A stretch of DNA of 17,860 bases from JBFFSQ01 sp041572275. Its GTDB lineage: Bacteria > Pseudomonadota > Gammaproteobacteria > SZUA-229. The stretch spans positions 1 through 17,860 of the forward strand of contig JBFFSQ010000041.1 of the NCBI GenBank assembly GCA_041572275.1, read 5' to 3'. The translations under genes were made by a program, and so were the position numbers. Of this stretch, positions 6,808 to 14,903 are shown one piece after another (the first letter of the stretch is position 1; every line of letters starts with the position of its first letter). Under the pieces are notes generated by a model that was given only the letters and a program-made list of their open reading frames with translations, was not told the origin of the DNA and did not search any database.

Positions 6808-8293
6808 AGCATCTCAGCCCACGCTCACCAGCCGACATCTACCTTACGCCTTTGCCAAACGTCACGGCGTGCTACTGGGGCAGATAGACCAGGATCAGGT
6901 GCAGCTGCTCTACCATGACGTGATCAATCCGCACATACTGGCTGAAGTCCGCCGCTTCATTGGACGTCCAATACAACTCAGCGAAACCAGTGCCGAACAG
7001 TTTAATGCCCTGCTCGCTCAAACCTACGAACAGGATAGCGACCAGGCCATGGCCATGATGGAAGATGTCAGTGGCGAACTGGATCTGGACCAGCTGGCAG
7101 AAACTATTGAGCCTGAAGACCTGCTGGAAGCCGAAGATGATGCGCCCATCATTAAACTGATCAATGCTGTTTTTACCGAGGCCATCAAGGTCAATGCTTC
7201 AGATATTCATATCGAAGCCTTTGAAAATCGAATGCGCATCCGTTTCCGTGTCGATGGTGTATTACGCGAAATCCTGCAACCCCCTCGTAATATTGCACCG
7301 CTAATCATCTCCCGAATAAAAGTCATGTCCAAGCTCGATATTGCCGAGAAACGCCTTCCTCAGGATGGCCGTATCTCCCTTAAAGTCGCCGGTCGCTCAG
7401 TTGATGTCCGTGTATCGACTCTACCTTCCGGCCATGGCGAACGCATCGTGCTCCGACTACTCGACAAAAAGGCCGGTCGACTGGATCTACATCACCTGGG
7501 CATGTCAGAGCGGGACACAGACATCATCGATAAACTGTTACGCCGCCCCCATGGCATCATTCTGGTCACCGGCCCTACCGGTTCCGGTAAAACCACCACG
7601 CTGTATGCCGGCCTGACTCGCCTCAATGACAAGAGCCGCAACATTCTTACCGTCGAGGACCCAATTGAATACTACCTTGATGGCATCGGCCAGACCCAGG
7701 TCAATACCAAGGTCGACATGTCATTTGCCCGCGGTCTACGCGCCATCCTGCGCCAGGACCCGGATGTAGTCATGATTGGTGAAATACGCGACCTCGAAAC
7801 CGCATCAATAGCAGTCCAGGCCAGTCTTACCGGTCATCTGGTGCTATCCACCTTGCATACCAACACCGCTATTGGTGCCGTCACCCGACTTCGTGACATG
7901 GGTGTCGAACCCTTCCTGCTGGCTTCAAGTTTAATCGGCGTACTCGCCCAGCGCCTGGTTCGAACCCTGTGTCCACACTGTAAACAGGCTCATCAGGCTA
8001 CCGCCACCGAATGTGAATGGCTCGAAATCGATCCTCAGAAGCCGCCGACAATCTACACTGCAAACGGCTGTAATGAGTGCAATCAAACGGGCTATATTGG
8101 CCGCACCGGCGTCTATGAACTGGTGCCTATTGATGATGAATTGCAGAATATGATTCATGACGGCGCCGGTGAACAGGCGATGGAAAAATATGCCCGCACA
8201 TTTTCTGGCAGCCTGAAACAGGACGGCCAACGCGTGGTGCTGGCTGGCACTACTTCACTGGAAGAAGTCCTGCGCGTGTCCAGAGAGGACTAG
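6767..8293 (+). CDS. gspE: type II secretion system ATPase GspE
   Basis: GspE is the cytoplasmic hexameric ATPase that drives pseudopilus assembly and docks on GspL. It has an N-terminal MshEN-like domain (about 20-90) and a PilB/GspE core. The core carries Walker A GPTGSGKTT near 269-277, an Asp box (LTVEDPIEYYLDGIGQTQVN), Walker B DPDVVMIGEIRD and the His box STLHTN near 361. The four-cysteine zinc loop of true GspE proteins is present (Cys402, Cys405, Cys435, Cys438). The first ATG gives 508 residues and overlaps gspD by 41 bases. In-frame ATGs at 6782, 6788 and 6791 are also possible, and a GGGA at 6779 is best spaced for 6788 or 6791, so the true N-terminus may be 5 to 8 residues shorter. 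Confidence 0.95.
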   Translation: MLPPGMTMMTPLTEASQPTLTSRHLPYAFAKRHGVLLGQIDQDQVQLLYHDVINPHILAEVRRFIGRPIQLSETSAEQFNALLAQTYEQDSDQAMAMMEDVSGELDLDQLAETIEPEDLLEAEDDAPIIKLINAVFTEAIKVNASDIHIEAFENRMRIRFRVDGVLREILQPPRNIAPLIISRIKVMSKLDIAEKRLPQDGRISLKVAGRSVDVRVSTLPSGHGERIVLRLLDKKAGRLDLHHLGMSERDTDIIDKLLRRPHGIILVTGPTGSGKTTTLYAGLTRLNDKSRNILTVEDPIEYYLDGIGQTQVNTKVDMSFARGLRAILRQDPDVVMIGEIRDLETASIAVQASLTGHLVLSTLHTNTAIGAVTRLRDMGVEPFLLASSLIGVLAQRLVRTLCPHCKQAHQATATECEWLEIDPQKPPTIYTANGCNECNQTGYIGRTGVYELVPIDDELQNMIHDGAGEQAMEKYARTFSGSLKQDGQRVVLAGTTSLEEVLRVSRED

Positions 8294-8303
8294 ATTCGAT
8301 CAC

Positions 8304-9524
8304 ATGGCTGCTTACGAATACACCGCACTGGATGCCAGGGGGCATGAGAAAAAAGGCGTCATCGAAGGTGATACCGCCCGACAGGTGCGTCAACTCCTGC
8401 GTGATCAGGGGCTCATGCCGCTGAATATCGATACCGCCGCGAATCAGGACCGCCGCACACCGATCCGTGGTGCTCGAGTCAGTCGTCGTGGCATTAGCGC
8501 CACTGACCTGGCCCTGTTCACCCGCCAGCTAGCCACCCTGGTACGTGCGGCACTACCTCTGGACGAAGCACTCTCTGCCGTCGGTCAGCAAACTGAAAAA
8601 CCCCGTATCAAGAGCATGATCTTCGCCATTCGCGCTCGCGTCATGGAGGGCCATCCTCTCGCCAGCGGTCTGGCTGATTTTCCCCGGGTATTTCCAGATC
8701 TGTACCGCGCCACGGTGGCTGCAGGTGAATCCTCCGGTCACCTCGATACCGTCCTCGATCGCCTTGCCGACTATGCCGAAAGTCGGCAGCAGATGACTCA
8801 AAAAGTAACCCAGGCCACCATCTACCCGGCTATTTTGACTCTGGTTGCGCTGCTGGTTGTCGCTGGCCTGTTGATCTTTGTTGTGCCACAGATCGTTGAG
8901 GTATTTGAAAGCTCTGGCCAGGCGCTGCCCTTCCTGACTCGTGCCATGATTGGCATCAGTGAGTTTCTACAAAGCTACATCCTGCTACTGATTATCGGTG
9001 CTTTGCTACTGGCTTACGGTATTCATCGCCTGTTGCGCGTACCGGCCAATCGTAAAAAATATCACCGTGGTCTGCTGACACTGCCGGTGATTGGTCGTCT
9101 GGTTCGGGGCCTTAATACCGCTCGCTTTTCCCGCACCCTCAGTATTCTCACCTCCAGTGGCGTACCAGTGCTGGAAGCCCTGAAACTCTCGGCACCGGTC
9201 ATATCCAACCTCCCGATGCAGGCCGCAGTCACAGAGGCCTCTAATCGGGTGCGGGAAGGCTCCAGCATCCATAGCGCGCTGGGTCGCAGTAAATTATTTC
9301 CACCCATGACCCTGCATCTGATTGCCAGTGGTGAAAGCAGTGGCAATCTGGAAGACATGCTGGATCGTGCTGCCGTTCAGCAGGAACGGGAACTGGAGAC
9401 GCTAATTGCCACCTTCATGGGCCTGTTCGAGCCCTTATTGATCGTATTCATGGGTATCGTAGTGTTACTGATCGTGCTCTCCATCCTGTTGCCGATCATC
9501 AACATGAACGAGCTGATGCAATAA
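8304..9524 (+). CDS. gspF: type II secretion system inner membrane protein GspF
   Basis: GspF is the polytopic platform protein at the base of the pseudopilus. The 406 residues show two homologous cytoplasmic T2SSF domains (about 70-193 and 273-395), each carrying the hallmark GESSG with flanking Leu-Asp/Glu (141-145 and 343-347). Membrane helices lie at about 175-197, 224-242 and 373-397. The N-terminal motif MAAYEYTALDARGHEKKGVIEG is typical. It begins 10 bases after gspE. Its last 60 bases overlap the 3' end of the minus-strand rhombosortase gene, so the conserved C-terminal segment ILLPIINMNELMQ is encoded on DNA read in both directions. Confidence 0.96.
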   Translation: MAAYEYTALDARGHEKKGVIEGDTARQVRQLLRDQGLMPLNIDTAANQDRRTPIRGARVSRRGISATDLALFTRQLATLVRAALPLDEALSAVGQQTEKPRIKSMIFAIRARVMEGHPLASGLADFPRVFPDLYRATVAAGESSGHLDTVLDRLADYAESRQQMTQKVTQATIYPAILTLVALLVVAGLLIFVVPQIVEVFESSGQALPFLTRAMIGISEFLQSYILLLIIGALLLAYGIHRLLRVPANRKKYHRGLLTLPVIGRLVRGLNTARFSRTLSILTSSGVPVLEALKLSAPVISNLPMQAAVTEASNRVREGSSIHSALGRSKLFPPMTLHLIASGESSGNLEDMLDRAAVQQERELETLIATFMGLFEPLLIVFMGIVVLLIVLSILLPIINMNELMQ

Positions 9525-10091
9525 CAGGAATAGTCCGCCGGCCAGTGCACCGTAGAGATGCGCATCCACCATCACTTCACCTCCGGCCATACTGGCTGAA
9601 CCGGGTAATGCCCCATAGAGCTGTTCCCAGACCAGCTTGGTCACGATTACCAGCAGCACCAACACACCGCTTTTCGGATAAACTCGAAACTCATAGCCAC
9701 CCGCGACTACAAAAAAACCGTGTAACACCCCGGACAGCCCCACATACCAGAACAGATCGACATTCAGAACATACAGACCCAGACCGGTCACCGTCATAGC
9801 CAGTACCATCAGTGACAACCATTGCAGCAGGGAACCATAGCGGCTAAAAAAGATCACAATCATTAGCACCCCGGCCATGTTCAACCACAGGTGATTCCAG
9901 CCCAGATGCACCAGGTGCCCGGTGAATAACAGCCACCACTGACCCTGGCCAATCAGATCACGATCGAAACGTAATACCGGTTCAAGCCCTGCCCATTGCA
10001 GCGCTACACAGGTAACCATTAACAACAACCAGAAGCCGTAAACACCGGATCGGTTTTGTAAGAACTGCTTCATAGGCGCTGTAATACGCAT
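9465..10091 (-). CDS. rrtA: rhombosortase (rhomboid-family intramembrane serine protease)
   Basis: This 208-residue protein has about six membrane helices and the rhomboid active-site pattern: TGHLVHLGWNHLWLNMAG (57-74, with Asn71 in the oxyanion position), GLSGVLHG (118-125, catalytic Ser120) and DAHLYGALAGG (176-186, catalytic His178). Its small size, the G-L-S-G-V-L-H-G box and the D-A-H-x-x-G box match the rhombosortase branch rather than GlpG. Rhombosortases cut and process the C-terminal GlyGly-CTERM tail of proteins that use T2SS. The gene lies on the opposite strand between gspF and gspG, with its last 20 codons antisense to gspF. The start may instead be the ATG at 10073 (MKQFLQN). 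A generic rhomboid protease is the only serious alternative. Confidence 0.87.
   Translation of the reverse strand: MRITAPMKQFLQNRSGVYGFWLLLMVTCVALQWAGLEPVLRFDRDLIGQGQWWLLFTGHLVHLGWNHLWLNMAGVLMIVIFFSRYGSLLQWLSLMVLAMTVTGLGLYVLNVDLFWYVGLSGVLHGFFVVAGGYEFRVYPKSGVLVLLVIVTKLVWEQLYGALPGSASMAGGEVMVDAHLYGALAGGLFLLLHQLVHVDDRQQDGEHDQ
10056..10085 (+). promoter_or_regulatory. candidate promoter for gspG-N
   Basis: TTGTAA (10056-10061) and TGTAAT (10080-10085) are separated by 18 bases, a plausible sigma-70 arrangement lying within the 5' end of rrtA. A promoter is expected here because the antisense rrtA gene separates gspG from gspCDEF. A minus-strand GATAAT (10102-10097), with TTACAG 16 bases upstream of it, could serve rrtA itself, making the two promoters divergent and partly overlapping. 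This rests on consensus matches only. Confidence 0.35.
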
Positions 10092-10142
10092 CTGTTATTA
10101 TCCATGGCCAGAATGTAACTGTAATTCCACATGGAGTCATCT

Positions 10143-10583
10143 GTGAACACTATAAATATGAACAAACAACAGGGCTTTACCCTGATCGAGATTATTGTCG
10201 TCGTCGTCATCATCGGCATACTCGCCACTTTTATCGCACCCAAATTTCTTGGACGCACTGACGAAGCCCGTGTAGTCAAAGCCAAACAGGATATACAGGC
10301 TCTCGAAAGCGCACTTGATTTATATAAACTGGACAACTACACCTATCCAACAACTGAACAGGGACTGGATGCGCTGATCAACCAGCCGACATCAGATCCA
10401 GTGCCCAACAACTGGAAAAGTGGCGGCTATATTAAAAAACTGCAAAAAGATCCCTGGCAACGTGATTATCTGTATCTCTATCCCGGCGAACAGGGTGAAT
10501 ACGATATCTACAGCCTGGGTGCAGATGGTATCGAAGGCGGTGAAGGTCCGAACCAGGACATCGGCAACTGGGTCACTGAATAA
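10143..10583 (+). CDS. gspG: type II secretion major pseudopilin GspG
   Basis: GspG is the main subunit of the pseudopilus. A prepilin leader ends MNKQQG before FTLIEIIVVVVIIGILATFIAPKF, with the required Glu at mature position 5 and an N-terminal hydrophobic helix. The C-terminal calcium-binding loop typical of GspG is present: YSLGADGIEGGEGPNQDIGNW. The GTG at 10143 is chosen because GGAG lies 6 bases upstream, giving an 11-residue leader and a 146-residue precursor. The ATG at 10131 (150 residues) lacks a ribosome site, and the ATG at 10158 would give a 6-residue leader. It heads the second half of the gsp operon. Processing requires a prepilin peptidase that is not encoded here. Confidence 0.95.
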   Translation: MNTINMNKQQGFTLIEIIVVVVIIGILATFIAPKFLGRTDEARVVKAKQDIQALESALDLYKLDNYTYPTTEQGLDALINQPTSDPVPNNWKSGGYIKKLQKDPWQRDYLYLYPGEQGEYDIYSLGADGIEGGEGPNQDIGNWVTE

Positions 10584-10598
10584 ATCACCCTGCCACAC

Positions 10599-11159
10599 AT
10601 GAAACCAGGATCAATATTGCCTCGCCTGAGCCAACTGCAGCGAGGCTTTACCCTGATGGAACTACTGGTGGTCATCATCGTCATCAGTATCGCCTTCAGC
10701 CTGTTGATTACAGTCAGCTTTTCACCTTCCCGGCCTGGAGAAGATATCCAGCAGGAAGCTTACCGACTGCAACAACGACTCATATTTGCCCATGAACAGG
10801 CGGTTATCCGCGCCGAGGAATACGGTTTATACTTTGACGAAGAGGGCTACATCTTCATGCGACTGGATCAGGGCCAATGGCAGCCAATCGCCGATGACCG
10901 ACTACTGGCCAAGCATGAATTACCCGACGATATGATACTGGAACTGGATATCGAGCAGATCAACATCGTCTTACAGGGACAAACGATGACCCCGACTGAA
11001 AGCGATGAGATCGATCGTCCTAAACCCCAGGTATTCCTGCTCTCCAGCAGTGAAACCACACCAACATTTATAGCTCGTCTGCGCATTCCCGGCGAGTATG
11101 CAGCTTACGAAGTACATGGAACGAGTAATGGACGCTATGAGTTACATGCCACGGAATAG
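10599..11159 (+). CDS. gspH: type II secretion minor pseudopilin GspH
   Basis: The precursor has 186 residues, with the leader ending LQRG (cleavage after Gly16) and a mature N-terminus FTLMELLVVIIVISIAFSLLI carrying Glu at position 5. The remainder is a beta-rich periplasmic domain with RLQQRLIFAHEQAVIRAEEYGLYF, typical of GspH, and little else that is conserved. GspH is a minor pseudopilin placed below the I-J-K tip complex. It starts 15 bases after gspG, with no strong ribosome site. The length is near the family norm. Its 3' end overlaps gspI by about 32 bases. Confidence 0.9.
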   Translation: MKPGSILPRLSQLQRGFTLMELLVVIIVISIAFSLLITVSFSPSRPGEDIQQEAYRLQQRLIFAHEQAVIRAEEYGLYFDEEGYIFMRLDQGQWQPIADDRLLAKHELPDDMILELDIEQINIVLQGQTMTPTESDEIDRPKPQVFLLSSSETTPTFIARLRIPGEYAAYEVHGTSNGRYELHATE

Positions 11160-11553
11160 TACACAGGGCTTCACCCTGATTGAAATTCTTGTAGCCCTGG
11201 CCATTATCGCCATTGCCATGGCAGCCCTGATCAAAGCCTCTGGCAACCACACCTACAGTGCCAGTTACCTGAAACAGAAATCCATCGGCCACTGGGTCGC
11301 GATGAACGAAATCTCCCGGCTGCACATTACCCAGGACTGGCCCGACCTCGGCAAGCAGAAAAAATCTACCGAGATGGCCAGTCATGAATGGTTCTGGCTC
11401 AGGGAAGTCAAGGAAACCCCGGATCCCGATACCCGCCAGATAGTATTCACCGTCTACGCCGATGAAGATCGTGAACAGAATATCAGTCGGCTCATTGGTT
11501 ATATCAGCCGGCCGGCGAAGCCCGCAAGCTCGACCTCAGGATCAGGCCAATGA
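11128..11553 (+). CDS. gspI: type II secretion minor pseudopilin GspI
   Basis: This minor pseudopilin of the I-J-K tip complex has a leader ending NSTQG, cleaved before FTLIEILVALAIIAIAMAALIKA, with Glu at position 5. The short globular part with HWVAMNEISRLHITQDWP matches GspI (A-x-N-x-x). The start at 11128 is chosen because GGAA lies 6 bases upstream, giving 141 residues. An in-frame ATG at 11098 would extend it by 10 residues, and one at 11146 would shorten the leader. It overlaps the gspH end, and its own stop overlaps gspJ by 4 bases. Confidence 0.92.
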   Translation: MDAMSYMPRNSTQGFTLIEILVALAIIAIAMAALIKASGNHTYSASYLKQKSIGHWVAMNEISRLHITQDWPDLGKQKKSTEMASHEWFWLREVKETPDPDTRQIVFTVYADEDREQNISRLIGYISRPAKPASSTSGSGQ

Positions 11554-12188
11554 GCCTACGCTGCCAACACAACCAGACCCGCATCAGTCATGCCCGAGCA
11601 GGTTTTACCCTGATCGAAGTGCTCATTGCCATGGCTATATTCGCCGTACTCTCACTGCTCGCCTATGGCGGGCTGAATGCCGTCATGGAAAACAAAGAAC
11701 AAACCGCCGAGGCCCTGCAACGCCTGCAACAGCTACAGCTCACCATGACCCATCTGCACCGTGACATCGAGCAGATTACCCCGCGTGAAGCCCGGGATGA
11801 ACTGGGCGGAAAACTACTGAGCCTGGCTTCCGGTAACAGTAGTGAACTACTCATTGAATTTACCCGCAACGGCTGGCGTAACCCGGCTGGTCTACCCCGT
11901 AGTCATTTACAACGGGTCGCCTACCGACTCGATGACGATCAACTCATTCGCATCAGCTGGCCCTACATCGACCGCGCCCAGGACAGCCAGGCCATCGAGC
12001 TGCCCCTCATCAACAATGTCAAAGATGTCAGCCTGCGCTTCTATGATGGCAAAAGCTGGCACACCAGCTGGCCCGATGCCCTTGCCGACAGTTCCGCCAA
12101 CACCAACCAGGCACTGCCACGAGCCATCGAAGTAACCCTGCAACTTCACGACTGGGGTGATATTGTGCGCCTGTTGAGGGTACCGTGA
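11550..12188 (+). CDS. gspJ: type II secretion minor pseudopilin GspJ
   Basis: The precursor has 212 residues, with leader cleavage after Gly18 (HARAG) and mature FTLIEVLIAMAIFAVLSLLAYGGLNAV. It is recognised as GspJ by the block LTMTHLHRDIEQITPREARDELG and by GWRNPAGLPRSHLQRVAYRLDDDQLIRISWPYIDRA, both conserved in the family. With GspI and GspK it forms the pseudopilus tip. It is coupled to gspI by an ATGA overlap and to gspK by a 1- or 4-base overlap. Confidence 0.94.
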   Translation: MSLRCQHNQTRISHARAGFTLIEVLIAMAIFAVLSLLAYGGLNAVMENKEQTAEALQRLQQLQLTMTHLHRDIEQITPREARDELGGKLLSLASGNSSELLIEFTRNGWRNPAGLPRSHLQRVAYRLDDDQLIRISWPYIDRAQDSQAIELPLINNVKDVSLRFYDGKSWHTSWPDALADSSANTNQALPRAIEVTLQLHDWGDIVRLLRVP

Positions 12189-13150
12189 TGATCAACCGTA
12201 AACAGCAGACTGGCGTCGCCCTGGTCACTGCTCTGCTGGTGGTAGCCATTGCCGTGGTCCTGGCAACCAGCCTGGTCGACGAATTACATCTGGATCTGCG
12301 TCGCACCGAAAACATGATTCACAATGAGCAGACCTACCTCTATACATTGGGCGCAGAAAACTGGGCCCAGGCCGTGCTGGTACAGGACTTTAAGGACAGC
12401 AAGTACGACAGCCTGCAGGAGAACTGGGCGACTCAACTGCCCCCCATGCCCGTCGAGGGCGGTCAGGTGGCGGGGCAGCTCATGGACCTGCAGGGACGAT
12501 TCAACCTGAACAACCTGTCTCAGGCCATCAATAACAAGTTCGACGCCGACCTTGATCGCTTCAAACGTTTGCTCAAAGAACTTGAGCTCAACCCGGAACT
12601 GGCTGATGCCGTGGTGGACTGGCTTGATGACGACCTGGTAACCCGGATACCGGAAGGGGCTGAAGACGATTATTACATTGGCCTGGAACACCCATACCGT
12701 ACTGCCAACAGTTTGATGGTCAGCCCCAGTGAACTCAGGTTAGTTAAAGGCTTCAACCAGGGTAATATATTCGATACCCTCGCCCCCTTTATTTGCACCC
12801 TGCCGGAAAGCACCCTCATCAACATCAACACAGCCTCGGCTGAAGTGTTAAAATCCCTTAGTGAAGACATCAGTAGTGATGATGTCACCAAGATTATTGA
12901 ATACCGCGACGGCGATCCTGAACTGGATAATGCCGAGGCATTCAAAACACTGGATGACTTTCAGGCTTATATGCAACAACAGCTCGATAAAAAGAAATTT
13001 TCAACCGAAGGCATGACGGTCTCCACTGACTACTTCCTGCTCAACTCACAGGCAGCCATCGGTCGAGGTCGGGTACAACTTTACAGTACCATCCTGCGCA
13101 CCCCTCAGGGTGGCACAGATATCATTAGCCGATCACAGGGAAGCTGGTAA
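12185..13150 (+). CDS. gspK: type II secretion minor pseudopilin GspK
   Basis: This 321-residue protein is the largest pseudopilin and caps the tip. The leader ends RKQQTG, cleaved after Gly10, followed by VALVTALLVVAIAVVLATSLV. As is usual for GspK, position 5 of the mature chain is not Glu (here Thr). The large alpha-domain is visible in QLMDLQGRFNLNNLS, in ELADAVVDWLDDD followed by EDDYYIGLEHPYRTANSLMVSPSELRLVKGF, and in INTASAEVLKSL, all strongly conserved. Translation may start at GTG 12185 (4-base overlap with gspJ) or ATG 12188 (1-base overlap). The stop overlaps the gspL start in a TAATG. Confidence 0.94.
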   Translation: MMINRKQQTGVALVTALLVVAIAVVLATSLVDELHLDLRRTENMIHNEQTYLYTLGAENWAQAVLVQDFKDSKYDSLQENWATQLPPMPVEGGQVAGQLMDLQGRFNLNNLSQAINNKFDADLDRFKRLLKELELNPELADAVVDWLDDDLVTRIPEGAEDDYYIGLEHPYRTANSLMVSPSELRLVKGFNQGNIFDTLAPFICTLPESTLININTASAEVLKSLSEDISSDDVTKIIEYRDGDPELDNAEAFKTLDDFQAYMQQQLDKKKFSTEGMTVSTDYFLLNSQAAIGRGRVQLYSTILRTPQGGTDIISRSQGSW

Positions 13151-14388
13151 TGACGGAACAACTGTTAATCCATTATCGCCCCCTACACCCGACACCAGTA
13201 AGCTGGGCATTGATCGACCAACACGGCAAACTCAGTACCATAATTGAATCTGGTGATCTTGACACTATTAGTGAACAGGCCAAAACTCATAAAGCAATCG
13301 TCTTACTCGATGCTGCCTGCCTGAGCTTTGAATCAGTACATATCCCCAGCAACAATCGCCAGCGACAGCTACAGGCAATTCCATATGCGCTGGAAGACAC
13401 ACTGGCTTCAGACATTGAATACTTACATTTTGCACTAGGACGAAAACAGGCTGAACAGGGCATACCCGTCATTGTTCTACAACGCGAGCTGCTCGATTCA
13501 TTACTGGATCAGTTCCAACAAGCTGGCATAACACTCCAGGCCTTACTTGCCGATGTGCTGGCATTGCCGATCAATCGTAACAATGACGAGAATGACTGGT
13601 GCATTCTCATTGATCACGACCACGTGCTGATCAAGACCGGTCTTAGCAGCGGACTCTATATTGACCGTCAGAATCTCGCCACCATGCTGCCACTGTTGTT
13701 GACCGAAGCCTCACCTGCCGTTACCGGTATCACGCTGTACCATGAAGACACTGACAGCCACGCCGCTGACCTGCTCGGCGAGCTGGATGTCAGCCTGAGC
13801 ATAGAGAGTTTCACGACCAGCCCGCTGTCGATACTTTCTCAGCATTTGCACGATGCCCGTCAACTCAATATCCTGCAAGGCGATTACGCACCGAAAAAAC
13901 AACGCTCACCACTGCTCAAACCCTGGAAGGCTGTAGCAGCACTCGCAGGCGTCTGGCTCTTATTGCAATTGCTCTATGCCGGTATTGAAACCGTGCAGCT
14001 AAAAGACAAAAATCAGCAGCTCACCCAACAGATTGAAAAAGAATTCAAACGTGCTATCCCCAATGCCAAAAAATTTACCGGCATGCGTAGTCGTATAAAA
14101 ACACAACTCAAAGAATTACGCGGCGGCCTGTCTGATGACACCCAACAGCACTTTCTACAAATTCTGGCCGATGCCACACCAGCCCTGGCCAGCAATCCAA
14201 AAATCAGCATCAACGGGATCGTCTATCGCAACCGGCGTGTCGACATCGAACTGCAAGCCGATTCACTGCAGTCTCTGGAAGCGGTCAAAAGCCAGCTGGT
14301 AGCAATCCCACAGTTGAAAACCCTGCTTTCAACCTCCGTTGAAAAAGACAAGGTCAATGGCCGCCTGCGCCTGGAGAAACAAAGTTAA
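13150..14388 (+). CDS. gspL: type II secretion system protein GspL
   Basis: GspL is a bitopic inner-membrane protein that holds GspE at the platform and pairs with GspM. The 412 residues show a cytoplasmic actin-like domain (about 1-240, with the family stretch RQRQLQAIPYALEDTLASDIEYLHFALG near 74-101). One membrane helix lies at about 261-279, followed by a periplasmic coiled segment and a ferredoxin-like domain with FLQILADATPALASNPKISINGIVYRNRRVDIEL. It starts at the gspK stop (TAATG) and ends in the same way at gspM. Sequence conservation is modest, as is usual for GspL, but length, layout and position agree. Confidence 0.93.
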   Translation: MTEQLLIHYRPLHPTPVSWALIDQHGKLSTIIESGDLDTISEQAKTHKAIVLLDAACLSFESVHIPSNNRQRQLQAIPYALEDTLASDIEYLHFALGRKQAEQGIPVIVLQRELLDSLLDQFQQAGITLQALLADVLALPINRNNDENDWCILIDHDHVLIKTGLSSGLYIDRQNLATMLPLLLTEASPAVTGITLYHEDTDSHAADLLGELDVSLSIESFTTSPLSILSQHLHDARQLNILQGDYAPKKQRSPLLKPWKAVAALAGVWLLLQLLYAGIETVQLKDKNQQLTQQIEKEFKRAIPNAKKFTGMRSRIKTQLKELRGGLSDDTQQHFLQILADATPALASNPKISINGIVYRNRRVDIELQADSLQSLEAVKSQLVAIPQLKTLLSTSVEKDKVNGRLRLEKQS

Positions 14389-14903
14389 TGGATATTGCCA
14401 GCACCATCGAGCCACTGAAGAACAAATTTGATGCTCTTGAATATCGTGAGCGCATGATCGTCATCGGCGGCCTGGTATTTCTCGCGATTAGCCTGTTTTA
14501 CCTGGCGGTATGGGACCCCATCATCAGCGCACGTGATACCGAACGCGAACACTATGACTCACAACAACAAACACTTGAGTGGATGCAGCAGGCAGTCCGT
14601 GAGATCCAATCACTCAAATCCACAGGCGCTAGTACTGCTAGTCGGTTTAAAAACCAGTCGGTTTCATCCCTCGCCGAACTTAGTGCACAAAGCACCGGAA
14701 TCAAGCCATACATCATTAAACAGGAATCCGATAAGAAAGGCGTGAAAATACAGCTCGAGCAAGCCGACTTTGATCGCCTGATCATGTGGCTGAATGACAT
14801 GGAACAAAAATATGCCATCCAGGCAGGTACAGTTCACATCGAAAAACAAACCGCTAGTGGCGCGGTTAATGTCCGTGTAACACTGGAGCGCAACGAGGAA
14901 TGA
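14388..14903 (+). CDS. gspM: type II secretion system protein GspM
   Basis: The 171 residues comprise a short cytoplasmic N-terminus with LEYRERMIVIGG, one membrane helix at about 23-42, the typical following motif YLAVWDPI, a coiled region, and a small periplasmic ferredoxin-like domain (VKIQLEQADFDRLIMWLNDMEQKYAIQAGTV). GspM dimerises with GspL and links it to GspC and GspF. It is coupled to gspL through TAATG and to gspN through a 4-base ATGA overlap. Confidence 0.93.
   Translation: MDIASTIEPLKNKFDALEYRERMIVIGGLVFLAISLFYLAVWDPIISARDTEREHYDSQQQTLEWMQQAVREIQSLKSTGASTASRFKNQSVSSLAELSAQSTGIKPYIIKQESDKKGVKIQLEQADFDRLIMWLNDMEQKYAIQAGTVHIEKQTASGAVNVRVTLERNEE

Noticed and set aside
10158..11640. 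Near-identical GGCTTTACCCTGAT blocks in gspG, gspH, gspI and gspJ
   Set aside because: These come from the shared prepilin cleavage motif G-FTL(I/M)E and similar codon choice, not from a DNA repeat element.
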